The notes below the pieces were generated by a model. That model was not told the origin of the DNA and ran no database searches. It saw nothing but the letters and a program-made list of their open reading frames with translations. From JAZKFP01 sp040386355 (GTDB taxonomy: Bacteria; Pseudomonadota; Gammaproteobacteria; Pseudomonadales; UBA6940): DNA of 33,524 bases. Where the stretch lies: the NCBI GenBank assembly GCA_040386355.1, contig JAZKFP010000186.1, forward strand, positions 1 through 33,524, in the 5' to 3' direction. The position numbers and the translations under genes were made by a program. This document shows positions 15,296 through 23,340 of the stretch, in pieces (the stretch's first letter is position 1; each line of letters begins with the position of its first letter).

Positions 15296-17287
15296 ATGAC
15301 CGAAACCTTTAACATTCCCGCTTTCTTATCAACGCTGCCATTTATGCCTGGCGTCTATCGTATGTTGGATGCGCGTGGCAATGTATTATATGTCGGCAAA
15401 GCAAAATCGCTTAAAAATAGAGTTAGCTCGTATTTTAATCGAGATCGAAAAGGGGTTAAAACCGAAGCTCTGGTAAAAAAAATTCATTCGATTGAAATCA
15501 CGATTACTGAAACTGAAACCGAAGCATTGTTGCTTGAACATAATCTTATTAAAGCCCTCAAGCCACCTTATAATATTTTACTGCGCGACGATAAATCTTA
15601 TCCGTATATTTTAGTGAGCGAAGATCATACCTATCCTCGAATTAGTTTTCATCGTGGGAAATCTAAAAAAAAAGGCACACGGTATTTCGGTCCTTATCCA
15701 TCGGTCGGTTCGGTACGTAAAACACTCAACTGGTTAAAAAAATCATTTAAAGTACGTCAATGCGAAGATTCATTTTTTAATAATCGTGCTCGACCTTGTT
15801 TGGAATACCAAATTGGACGTTGTACTGCACCCTGCGTAGGACTAATCGATCCGGAACATTATCGTGAAGATGTAAACCATTCGATGGCTGTTTTATTGGG
15901 ACGGCAAGATGTTTTATCCGAAGCATTAACAAATCGTATGTCCAAAGCGTCAGAAGCATTAGATTTTGAACAAGCAGCAATCTATCGCGATCAGTTGCAA
16001 ACTGTTCGCGAAATGCAAAGTCAGCAAAATGTAATGCATGAACGCGGCGAAATCGATGTATTTTGTTGGATTACCGATTGCGGTGTCACCTGCATTCAGT
16101 CTTTAATTATTCGTCAAGGTCAAGTTATTGGTGGTAAAAGTTACTTTCCAGAAATACTGGATTTTAACGAAGCTTCAGCGTTGGAACAGTTTTTAGCACA
16201 ATATTATTTGCGAGAGAATGTAGTTTCAGGACTGCCAGCTGAAATTGTTTTAGATGTTCCAGAAATTATAACTAATGAAGATTTTGATAGTGCAATATTG
16301 GTTGATGCAATTAAACAACTGCATCAACGTACCGTTCGCATCACTCGGCAAGTTCGTGGTCAACGTTTAGCTTGGATTGATTTAACGCGTAAGAACGCTG
16401 AGCAATCATTGCAAGCTCGTATGGCAAGCCAGCAAAATCATCAACAGCGTCATCAAGCGTTAGAAAAATGGTTTCAAAATGTCTTACAAGATCCATCAAT
16501 TCCACTGGATGCCATTGAATGTTTCGATATTAGTCATACTCAAGGCGATTCTACGGTTGCATCCTGCGTAGTATTCGATAAAAACGGTGCTAACTACGCG
16601 TCCTATCGTCGTTTAAATATTAAAACAACAGACCAAGGTGATGATTATCAGGCGATTTATGAAGCAGTACGGCGCCGTTATAAACGTTTAACAACAGAAG
16701 CTTCAGAACACTCGATAGAGCTAGATTCAGAAAAATATACTTTAAGAAAACCTACTAAACCAACTGCTCCTCTACCGGAGCTTGTATTTATCGATGGTGG
16801 TAAAGGCCAATTAGGCAAAGCCATGGAAGTATTTGTAGAACTTAATTGGTGGCCAAAATTAGCCTTGGGTATTGCAAAAGGTCGAAGTCGAAAAGCTGGA
16901 ATGGAAACCTTTTTCAGAATTGATTTCGTCAATGATCTAATCACGCAACAGCTTGTTCCGAAAATTGTTTTATTAGATAACTGTCCAACGGGTTTAGCTT
17001 TGCATTATATTCACTTCATTCGAGATGAATCGCATCGTTTTGCGATAACAGGACATCGAAAGCAAAGATCAAAACGTAGTCAAAGTTCAGCTCTTGAAGA
17101 TTTACCTGGAATTGGTGCATCGCGTCGACGCGCTTTAATTCATCACTTTGGTGGATGGCAGGGCATTCGTGCAGCGTCGCCGCGAGATCTGGCTCGTGTT
17201 CCTGGAATTAGCTTAAAATTAGCTCAGTCTATTTATGATGCCTTACAGGGTGTTGAAACAAGTGTGGTTGATACAGATGAGGAATAA
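15296..17287 (+). CDS. uvrC: Excinuclease ABC subunit C (UvrC)
   Basis: UvrC makes both incisions around a lesion in nucleotide excision repair. I start at ATG 15296 (MTETFNIPAFL), which aligns with the E. coli N-terminus; an upstream GTG adds 16 unlike residues. The 663 residues hold a GIY-YIG nuclease domain (PGVYRM...YVGKAKSLKNRV, residues 18-42), a cysteine cluster (RPCLEYQIGRCTAPC) that may hold an iron-sulfur centre, a UVR domain for UvrB contact (ALDFEQAAIYRDQL), an RNase H-like domain (IECFDISHTQGDSTVAS) and tandem HhH motifs at the end. It is longer than the E. coli protein, in part from an insertion near residues 460-490. pgsA follows within 3 bases. Confidence 0.97.
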   Translation: MTETFNIPAFLSTLPFMPGVYRMLDARGNVLYVGKAKSLKNRVSSYFNRDRKGVKTEALVKKIHSIEITITETETEALLLEHNLIKALKPPYNILLRDDKSYPYILVSEDHTYPRISFHRGKSKKKGTRYFGPYPSVGSVRKTLNWLKKSFKVRQCEDSFFNNRARPCLEYQIGRCTAPCVGLIDPEHYREDVNHSMAVLLGRQDVLSEALTNRMSKASEALDFEQAAIYRDQLQTVREMQSQQNVMHERGEIDVFCWITDCGVTCIQSLIIRQGQVIGGKSYFPEILDFNEASALEQFLAQYYLRENVVSGLPAEIVLDVPEIITNEDFDSAILVDAIKQLHQRTVRITRQVRGQRLAWIDLTRKNAEQSLQARMASQQNHQQRHQALEKWFQNVLQDPSIPLDAIECFDISHTQGDSTVASCVVFDKNGANYASYRRLNIKTTDQGDDYQAIYEAVRRRYKRLTTEASEHSIELDSEKYTLRKPTKPTAPLPELVFIDGGKGQLGKAMEVFVELNWWPKLALGIAKGRSRKAGMETFFRIDFVNDLITQQLVPKIVLLDNCPTGLALHYIHFIRDESHRFAITGHRKQRSKRSQSSALEDLPGIGASRRRALIHHFGGWQGIRAASPRDLARVPGISLKLAQSIYDALQGVETSVVDTDEE

Positions 17288-17290
17288 GCA

Positions 17291-17860
17291 ATGATGAGAT
17301 CGGGTAATTTGTTTTCGCTTCCCAATCTCTTAACCTATTCACGAATTTTAATGATTCCTTTATTGGTTTTTGTTTTTTATTTACCCTGGAAAGCGAGTGG
17401 TCTTGCTGCTGCTGGTATTTTTATATTAGCTGCTATTACAGATTGGTTTGATGGATTTCTAGCACGTAAGCTAAATCAAGATTCAAAATTAGGCCAATTT
17501 TTAGATCCGGTTGCAGATAAATTAATCGTTGTCGTAACTCTCGTTATTTTGGTTGAGTATCAAGGAGTATGGTATTTCACAGTACCAGCCTGTTTGATTA
17601 TTGCTCGGGAAATTGCGATATCTGCTTTACGAGAATGGATGGCGCAAGGTGCGTATCGAGGTTTGGTAGCTGTTTCGGCTTTGGGGAAATGGAAAACAAC
17701 GTTGCAGATGGTAGCGATGATAGTGTTTCTTGCTAGGCTTCCTTCATGGGGTGAAGCCTATGAAACACTTTCGTATTGTATTTTGTACCTTGCAACTGTT
17801 TTAACCTTTTTGTCGATGATCAATTATTTAAAAGCCGCTTGGATTGAATTAAAAAAATGA
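17291..17860 (+). CDS. pgsA: CDP-diacylglycerol-glycerol-3-phosphate 3-phosphatidyltransferase PgsA
   Basis: PgsA makes phosphatidylglycerophosphate from CDP-diacylglycerol, the first step to phosphatidylglycerol and cardiolipin. The 189-residue membrane protein carries the complete CDP-alcohol phosphotransferase signature, with its Asp and Gly residues spaced DWFDGFLAR...GQFLDPVADK (about residues 52-78). Hydrophobic helices flank it. It follows uvrC with a 3-base gap and a GAGGA ribosome site inside the uvrC end, the usual uvrC-pgsA pairing. In enteric genomes the Gly-Cys-Leu tRNAs come next; here they lie 8 kb away. Confidence 0.96.
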   Translation: MMRSGNLFSLPNLLTYSRILMIPLLVFVFYLPWKASGLAAAGIFILAAITDWFDGFLARKLNQDSKLGQFLDPVADKLIVVVTLVILVEYQGVWYFTVPACLIIAREIAISALREWMAQGAYRGLVAVSALGKWKTTLQMVAMIVFLARLPSWGEAYETLSYCILYLATVLTFLSMINYLKAAWIELKK

Positions 17861-17888
17861 ATCCCACTAATCTTAAGGAATTATCGCT

Positions 17889-18536
17889 ATGACATTTTCA
17901 TTTAAAAAAAGTACTTTTCTAGTAGCTACATTAGTAACAAGTTTTGCGCTTTCAGGTTGTGTGACAGATCCATATACCGGGCAACGAAAACCCAGTAAAT
18001 CAGCTATTGGTGCGGTTGCGGGTGCAGTAGTCGGTGCGGCAACTTCTGGTAGAAGCGATCGGGGTAAGGGTGCTCTGATTGGTGCAACGGTAGGCGGCGG
18101 TGCTGGTTATTATATGGATCGTCAAGAAAAAGTGTTGCGTCAACGCCTTGAACAATCTGGAGTTGGTGTAACGCGTGAAGGTCAGAATATTGTTTTAAAC
18201 ATGCCAGGCAATATTACATTTGATGTGAATCGCGCTGAAATTAAAAGCTCGTTTTTTTCGACGTTAAATGGGGTAGTAGATGCGGCCAAAGAATTTAAAG
18301 AAACTCGTTTATTAATCACCGGCCATACCGATAGTGATGGTTCAGATCAAACCAATATGGATTTAAGCCGTCGTCGTGCTGAAAGCGTAGGCGATTACTT
18401 AGCGTCAATGGGAATTTCTGCTCAACGTATAGAAGCTCAAGGTCAAGGCGAGCGTTATCCGATTTCTGACAACACGTCGGAAGCAGGAAAACAGGCAAAT
18501 CGTCGCGTTGAGATTGAAATTGTTCCAATAAATTGA
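17889..18536 (+). CDS. OmpA-family lipoprotein with glycine-zipper domain (YiaD-like)
   Basis: The 215-residue protein starts with a lipoprotein signal peptide ending in FALSGC (acylated Cys23). A glycine-zipper segment follows (about residues 38-78: AIGAVAGAVVGAATSG and GALIGATVGGGAGYYMD). The C-terminal OmpA-like peptidoglycan-binding domain (about 105-213) has the TGHTDSDGSDQTNMDLSRRRAESV motif, with the Asp and Arg residues that grip diaminopimelate, and ends NRRVEIEIVP. It should sit in the outer membrane and bind peptidoglycan. It lies 28 bases after pgsA, and a strong terminator follows. Confidence 0.93.
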   Translation: MTFSFKKSTFLVATLVTSFALSGCVTDPYTGQRKPSKSAIGAVAGAVVGAATSGRSDRGKGALIGATVGGGAGYYMDRQEKVLRQRLEQSGVGVTREGQNIVLNMPGNITFDVNRAEIKSSFFSTLNGVVDAAKEFKETRLLITGHTDSDGSDQTNMDLSRRRAESVGDYLASMGISAQRIEAQGQGERYPISDNTSEAGKQANRRVEIEIVPIN

Positions 18537-18623
18537 TAATAAAAATACATTAGGGACATTTTAAGTTAATTGAAAATATAAGTAAGAATCACATTTGCGT
18601 AACATCTACGCATTTACTCTCCC

Positions 18624-18659
18624 AAGTGAACTTAATTTTTTTTAAGTTCACTTTTTTTT
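18624..18659 (+). terminator. Rho-independent terminator after the OmpA-like lipoprotein
   Basis: AAGTGAACTTAA (18624-18635) and TTAAGTTCACTT (18642-18653) form a perfect 12-bp stem with a six-T loop, followed by a run of Ts. It lies about 90 bases past the lipoprotein stop and would end the uvrC-pgsA-lipoprotein transcript. Confidence 0.85.
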
Positions 18660-18693
18660 GGTCTGCAAAATGCAATTTCATGCAAATAGTACA

Positions 18694-18740
18694 TTCAATC
18701 AGATGCGATTCTCATAGCTTTAGGCTATGAACTGATTGAA
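18694..18740. promoter_or_regulatory. Nested inverted repeat upstream of ahpC, OxyR-like dyad
   Basis: The outer arms TTCAATCAG and CTGATTGAA enclose an inner dyad CATAG-CTTTAGG-CTATG. The inner ATAG-N7-CTAT (18714-18728) matches one half of the OxyR tetranucleotide pattern, and OxyR commonly controls ahpC. A second ATAG-N7-CTAT dyad at the required phase is not convincing. The element could instead be an RNA hairpin in the ahpC leader. Confidence 0.4.
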
Positions 18741-18828
18741 ACTATTTATTTTACAAATAATAGTGCTTATTTCAAACTTATCACCACACGAAATATTTTA
18801 TCCCTTCCAACATTACGAGGATTAACGC

Positions 18829-19392
18829 ATGCCACAGATTAACAAACAAATTCCAGAATTTACTGCACAGGCTTTTCACAATGGTGAATTTAAATCTATT
18901 TCCTCTGCAGACGTAAAAGGACACTGGTCAGTTTTTGTTTTTTATCCTGCGGATTTTACTTTTGTCTGTCCAACTGAACTTGCTGATATGGCAGATCATT
19001 ACGCCGAACTGCAAAAACTAGGTGTTGAAGTGTATTCCGTGTCTACCGATACGCATTTCACACACAAAGCTTGGCACGACACGAGTGAAAGTATTTCTAA
19101 AATTAATTTTCCAATGATCGGCGATCCAACCGGTGTAATTAGCCGCGGATTTGACGTCATGATTGAAGAAGAGGGCTTAGCACTGCGTGGAAGTTTTATC
19201 GTAAATCCAGAAGGCATTATTAAAGTTTCAGAAGTTCATGATTTAGGAATTGGTCGTTCAGCAAAAGATATGGTTCGCAAAGTAAAAGCAGCGCAGTATG
19301 TTGCAAATAATGACGGCGAAGTGTGTCCTGCTGCATGGCAACCGGGTGAAGAGACTTTGAAGCCAAGTCTTGACTTAGTTGGAAAAATTTAG
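18829..19392 (+). CDS. ahpC: Alkyl hydroperoxide reductase subunit C (AhpC)
   Basis: AhpC is a typical 2-Cys peroxiredoxin that reduces hydrogen peroxide and organic hydroperoxides in the cytosol and is re-reduced by AhpF. The 187 residues match the E. coli length. The peroxidatic Cys47 lies in DFTFVCPTEL, and the resolving Cys166 lies in GEVCPAAW near the C-terminus. The ATG follows GAGG at a good distance. ahpF lies 274 bases downstream; the gap contains a structured repeat beginning 6 bases after the ahpC stop. Confidence 0.97.
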   Translation: MPQINKQIPEFTAQAFHNGEFKSISSADVKGHWSVFVFYPADFTFVCPTELADMADHYAELQKLGVEVYSVSTDTHFTHKAWHDTSESISKINFPMIGDPTGVISRGFDVMIEEEGLALRGSFIVNPEGIIKVSEVHDLGIGRSAKDMVRKVKAAQYVANNDGEVCPAAWQPGEETLKPSLDLVGKI

Positions 19393-19398
19393 GGGATG

Positions 19399-19500
19399 CC
19401 TTCCGCAAAATGATTTCCAGGTTGTTGCGAGGCTTATTTGTCTGCTCACATACTAGAAAGTATGCTCCGCGGACTCATAAACCTCGCGCCTACTGGAAAA
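19399..19500. repeat. Structured hairpin repeat, copy 1 (ahpC-ahpF gap)
   Basis: Conserved ends flank a variable hairpin: a left block starting CCTTCCGCAAAATGATTT and a right block GCCTACTGGAAA are shared with 30979-31099. TTTCCAG (19414-19420) pairs with CTGGAAA (19493-19499), GCGAGG (19427-19432) pairs with CCTCGC (19482-19487), and an inner CATACTAGAAAGTATG forms the tip. It begins 6 bases after the ahpC stop. A long palindrome here could cap the ahpC mRNA or set an ahpC-to-ahpF ratio. Confidence 0.75.
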
Positions 19501-19666
19501 ACATTTTTCGTTTGGCATGTAAATAAATGCAGAAAAATTAAAAGCAAATGCAGAAAATGCAGGATGGTTTCAAAGTTATTCTGCAAAACTCCTTGGCCTG
19601 ATTGACTTATTCCCTTTTTATTTAATTGCTGGTGCAATTTCCACCAGTCTGGTAGAGGCATGTCTT

Positions 19667-21241
19667 ATGAAAATTGATAAAGATTTATTAGCTTCTGTTA
19701 AAAGTTATATGAGTCGCCTGACTACACAAGTTGAGTTGGTAATTGAGCCAGGTTTACATTCAAAAAAATCAGAGTTAGTAGAATTTTTAAAAGATGTGGA
19801 ATCAACTTCTGAATTGATTTCAGTTCGAGATCGAGCAATAAACGAACGTTCTTTACGTAGTGCAATTTCGTTTGAAATTTATGTTAACAATGAACCCTCT
19901 GGTGCACAGTTTTCAGGCATTCCAAGCGGACATGAATTTAATTCTTTAATTCTTGCGATTTTGTACGCAGGTGGTGTGGCATCTAAACTAGATGCAACGT
20001 TACAACAACGAATTAAAAATATTTCTTCTGATTTACATTTTGAAGTAGTTGTTTCATTAAGCTGCCATAACTGTCCGGAAATTGTTCAAACGCTGCAACA
20101 AATTGCATTATTAAATCCAAAAATTACTTCGGAAATGATTGATGGTGGCGATTTTCAAGAATTGATTGAAGAAAGAAATATTCAAGGTGTACCTGCAGTT
20201 TATTTAAATAAAGCTTCTTTTGCTCAAGGGAAAATTTCCGCGTCTGATTTAATTGAACGATTGTTAACAGTTCGTGCAATTGAATTTTCTGAATCTTCAG
20301 AGCAATTCATTTCAGAAAAAATAGAAATGTTTGATGTAGCAGTCGTTGGTGGCGGACCAGCGGGTGCGGCAGCAGCAATTTACGCAGTACGTAAAGGTTT
20401 AAAAGTTGCTGTAATTGCCGATCGTATTGGTGGACAAATGAACGATACTCAAAGTATCGAAAATATGATTTCAACCACTTTGACAACTGGTCCTAAATTA
20501 TCTGGTTCTCTAAAAGAACATTTATTATCTTATCCTGTAACGTTAAAAGAGCACTTAAAAGTTAAATCTATTGATTTAGGTGATGAACATTGGTTGACTT
20601 TATCAACTGGTGAAAAAATTCAAGCCAAAGCAGTCGTGTTTGCAACCGGTGCACAATGGCGTGAGTTAGGTGTACCAGGTGAAAAAGAAAATATCGGCCG
20701 AGGTGTTGCGTATTGTCCACATTGTGATGGACCATTTTTTAAAGATAAAGATGTTGCAGTCATCGGCGGTGGTAACTCCGGAGTTGAAGCGGCTTTGGAT
20801 TTAGCGAGTATTGTAAGAACGGTAACTTTAATTGAATTTGGTCAAGAACTACGAGCCGACAAAATTTTACAAGATCATATGGTTAAAACTTCAAATATTA
20901 AAGTTATTACGAATGCTGAAACGCAAAAAATTAATGATAATGGTAAACAGGTTGAAAATTTAGTCTATCGCGATCGTGCTTCCAATGAAATGAAAACAGT
21001 TGAAATTGCCGGTATTTTTATTCAAATTGGTTTAATTCCAAACAGTCAGTTAATTAAAGACCAAGTAGAGATGACACGTTTTGGTGAAATCATTATTAAT
21101 GAGCGTTGTGAAACCAGTCGCAAAGGTGTGTTTGCGTGTGGCGATGTAACCACTGTTCCTTATAAGCAAATTGTTATTGCAATGGGCGAAGGTTCAAAAG
21201 CAGGTTTGAGTGCGTTTGAATATTTGTTGAAAAATAATTAG
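19667..21241 (+). CDS. ahpF: Alkyl hydroperoxide reductase subunit F (AhpF)
   Basis: AhpF is the NADH-dependent flavoprotein disulfide reductase that recycles AhpC. The 524-residue protein has an N-terminal tandem thioredoxin-fold domain (about 1-200) with its redox pair Cys133 and Cys136 (SCHNC). A thioredoxin-reductase-like part follows: FAD motif VVGGGPAGAAAA (about 216), the second redox pair Cys350 and Cys353 (AYCPHCDG), NADH motif VIGGGNSGVEAA and the C-terminal FAD motif GVFACGDVT. AGAGG precedes the ATG by eight bases. Confidence 0.97.
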   Translation: MKIDKDLLASVKSYMSRLTTQVELVIEPGLHSKKSELVEFLKDVESTSELISVRDRAINERSLRSAISFEIYVNNEPSGAQFSGIPSGHEFNSLILAILYAGGVASKLDATLQQRIKNISSDLHFEVVVSLSCHNCPEIVQTLQQIALLNPKITSEMIDGGDFQELIEERNIQGVPAVYLNKASFAQGKISASDLIERLLTVRAIEFSESSEQFISEKIEMFDVAVVGGGPAGAAAAIYAVRKGLKVAVIADRIGGQMNDTQSIENMISTTLTTGPKLSGSLKEHLLSYPVTLKEHLKVKSIDLGDEHWLTLSTGEKIQAKAVVFATGAQWRELGVPGEKENIGRGVAYCPHCDGPFFKDKDVAVIGGGNSGVEAALDLASIVRTVTLIEFGQELRADKILQDHMVKTSNIKVITNAETQKINDNGKQVENLVYRDRASNEMKTVEIAGIFIQIGLIPNSQLIKDQVEMTRFGEIIINERCETSRKGVFACGDVTTVPYKQIVIAMGEGSKAGLSAFEYLLKNN

Positions 21242-21285
21242 TTTTAAGTAAAAAACTTTTTCATTTTTGATTGATCTTGTATTCG

Positions 21286-21414
21286 TAGGGGCGAATAATT
21301 ATTCGTCCGCAAATAACATGGATCTGTAGGAAGTTTTTATTAATAAGATTTTAACCGAGTTTTTAGATGAAAATGTGAAGATTAATAATACGGACGAAAA
21401 ATTTTTCGTCCCTA
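21286..21414. repeat. MITE-like element with palindromic ends (ahpF-Nudix gap)
   Basis: The 129-bp stretch begins TAGGGGCGAA and ends TTCGTCCCTA, inverted copies with one mismatch. Each end is itself palindromic: CGAATAATTATTCG at 21292-21305, and a perfect 20-bp palindrome with arms GGACGAAAAA and TTTTTCGTCC at 21392-21411. The interior is A+T-rich and non-coding. It lies between convergent ahpF and the Nudix gene and may also terminate transcription both ways. Confidence 0.7.
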
Positions 21415-21437
21415 AAATAAAAGTGCTTACTTTAAAA

Positions 21438-21986
21438 TTAAATAGATTTTAATAAATTAGTATGCAATGCCTGCCACAATATTCTTCCTGTCGCTCCCCA
21501 AGCAACCAATTCCTTTTCTCGATCAATTGTAAATGTTGGATTCATAATCGATAAGGTAGGAGTTTGAATCCAACGCATTTCGAATTTTGTTTGTTGATGA
21601 GTGTCATCAAGTGGTATTAAAAATAATTTGTGCACTTCTTCTTTATGAATGTTCCATTCAAAAATTGTATTTATTGTGCCAAGAAATGGCCAGATTCTAT
21701 AGCCTGTAAGTGTGTCACTCGATGGTAAAGGCTGAATATGTTGAATAATATGACGTGGAATACCAAGTTCTTCTTCAGTTTCTCGTAATGCAGCGGTTAG
21801 TGCAGAATCATCTTCTTTTTCAATAACACCGCCAGGAAAAGCTATTTCCTTTCCATGACGTAATCCTGCAACACGTTGAATTAAGACTAAATGATCAGAT
21901 GCTAAATTCTGTAATTCGAAATGTTGATTTAAATTTTTAGATAAACGTAACACCATAACAGCGGCGTGAATTTTTTCTTTATTCAT
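21438..21986 (-). CDS. Nudix hydrolase, probable CoA pyrophosphatase (NudL-like)
   Basis: The 182-residue protein carries a Nudix box, with GG then about 20 residues to ALRETEEELGI (the REXXEE metal site). The preceding EIAFPGG matches the CoA-pyrophosphatase subfamily that cleaves CoA and acyl-CoA to 4'-phosphopantetheine and 3',5'-ADP. The start chosen is ATG 21986 (MNKEKIHAAV), overlapping the pabB stop by 8 bases; a TTG four codons upstream is less likely. It is the last gene of a ppsR-pabB-nudix unit; the same neighbourhood of pabB and a CoA Nudix enzyme occurs in enterics. Confidence 0.9.
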   Translation of the reverse strand: MNKEKIHAAVMVLRLSKNLNQHFELQNLASDHLVLIQRVAGLRHGKEIAFPGGVIEKEDDSALTAALRETEEELGIPRHIIQHIQPLPSSDTLTGYRIWPFLGTINTIFEWNIHKEEVHKLFLIPLDDTHQQTKFEMRWIQTPTLSIMNPTFTIDREKELVAWGATGRILWQALHTNLLKSI

Positions 21987-23340
21987 GGGAAGAATCAAGA
22001 TAGCGAGTAAACCACTGTAATTTATCTAAACACTCTTGATATTCTGCTTGCGGCTCAGAATCAGCAACAATTCCACTACCCGACCAGGTAAAATAATTGA
22101 AATGTTGGGTGGATGTTTTTATATAAATGATGGTACGAATATTAATATTCCACATTAATTCATCATAGCAATTCCAATAACCAATACTTCCACAATACAG
22201 AGAACGCCCAACCGGCTCTATTTCATTAATTATTTCCATCGCACGTTTTTTTGGTGCGCCTGTAATGGAACCGCCTGGGAAAGCATGCCATGCAATGTCC
22301 AATGCACAGGTTTTAATATCTCTTTTTGCAATAACATGACTCACTAAATGATGCACACTCGGATAAGATTCAATGTCAAATAATTTATCAACCTGAACAT
22401 TAAATGCATATTTCGATAAATCATTTCGGATTAAATCCACAATCATAATATTTTCAGCGCGATTTTTGATAGATTTTTTAAGGTTGTCCGCTTGGTTTTG
22501 ATCTTCGGTTATATTACTGGAGCGTGGTGCCGTGCCTTTAATAGGAATTGACGTGATTTTATCTTCTTTAATTTGCACAAATAATTCAGGAGAGTGGCTT
22601 GCTACCATGCCCCAGGGTTTTTCTAAGTACGCTGCAAATGGCATTGGATGTTTTGTGGCAACGTTATAAAAAACATCTAAAGGATCGCCATTAAATTGTC
22701 CTGTAAAATGCTGAGCTAAATTAACTTGATAGATATCACCAGCTTGAATCCAATTTTTAATGTTATGGAAGGCATTTGTATAATTTTCATCTGACATACT
22801 GGCTTTTGGAAAAGTAAATTTCCATGGCTGATTTTCTGAATATATTTCAGGTAAAGTTGCAATAATATCTTTAATTTTTTCTAATTTTTGAAGATCAGTG
22901 TTTTTACTCCATCGTATATGCATACATTGATCACGATGATCAATCACAACGATCCAAGAATAAAATTTAAAATCTACACTAGGTAATGCGAGTTCATCAT
23001 TTAAGCTTTCTTTCAACCCAATACTAAACTGCGGCGCAGAATAGGATGCGTATCCAAAATATCCAGGAACTGGACCATCAATTAATGCATTTGTAACCGT
23101 TAAAAAATTTTTTGGTTTGAAAAATTTATTATCATCAAATATTTTTCCCCCATGAAACAGTAATGAATCTAATGGATCGGCACTTAAAATATCGTACCGA
23201 CTTGGTAAATGGGTTTTTAAATAGGTTTCACGTCCTGAATGCAACCAAATTAATTCACCCATATCACGAATTTTTTTTGCAAGCGCAAAAGTTTGTTCAG
23301 CGGTTGGATAAAAATAGGTTGATTGCTGTAGGTTATGCAT
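21979..23340 (-). CDS. pabB: Aminodeoxychorismate synthase component I (PabB)
   Basis: PabB converts chorismate, with ammonia from PabA, to 4-amino-4-deoxychorismate for folate synthesis. The 453-residue protein has a divergent N-terminal domain and the chorismate-binding catalytic domain from about residue 190. Key motifs are IPIKGTAPR, whose Lys distinguishes PabB from the Ala of anthranilate synthase, then AENIMIVDLIRNDL, and PGGSITGAPKKRAMEIINEIEP. ppsR overlaps it by 8 bases upstream and the Nudix gene by 8 bases downstream. No pabA or pabC lies in the window. Confidence 0.95.
   Translation of the reverse strand: MHNLQQSTYFYPTAEQTFALAKKIRDMGELIWLHSGRETYLKTHLPSRYDILSADPLDSLLFHGGKIFDDNKFFKPKNFLTVTNALIDGPVPGYFGYASYSAPQFSIGLKESLNDELALPSVDFKFYSWIVVIDHRDQCMHIRWSKNTDLQKLEKIKDIIATLPEIYSENQPWKFTFPKASMSDENYTNAFHNIKNWIQAGDIYQVNLAQHFTGQFNGDPLDVFYNVATKHPMPFAAYLEKPWGMVASHSPELFVQIKEDKITSIPIKGTAPRSSNITEDQNQADNLKKSIKNRAENIMIVDLIRNDLSKYAFNVQVDKLFDIESYPSVHHLVSHVIAKRDIKTCALDIAWHAFPGGSITGAPKKRAMEIINEIEPVGRSLYCGSIGYWNCYDELMWNINIRTIIYIKTSTQHFNYFTWSGSGIVADSEPQAEYQECLDKLQWFTRYLDSSHE

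Larger units (their letters stand above)
18537..18828. other. Intergenic region between OmpA-like lipoprotein and ahpC
   Basis: No gene is supported in these 292 bases. They contain a strong terminator (18624-18659), a nested inverted repeat (18694-18740) with an OxyR-like dyad, and the ahpC leader. Confidence 0.8.

Noticed and set aside
19446..19661. Minus-strand frame in the ahpC-ahpF gap
   Set aside because: It lies in the structured repeat and ahpF leader; no family-like sequence and no ribosome site.
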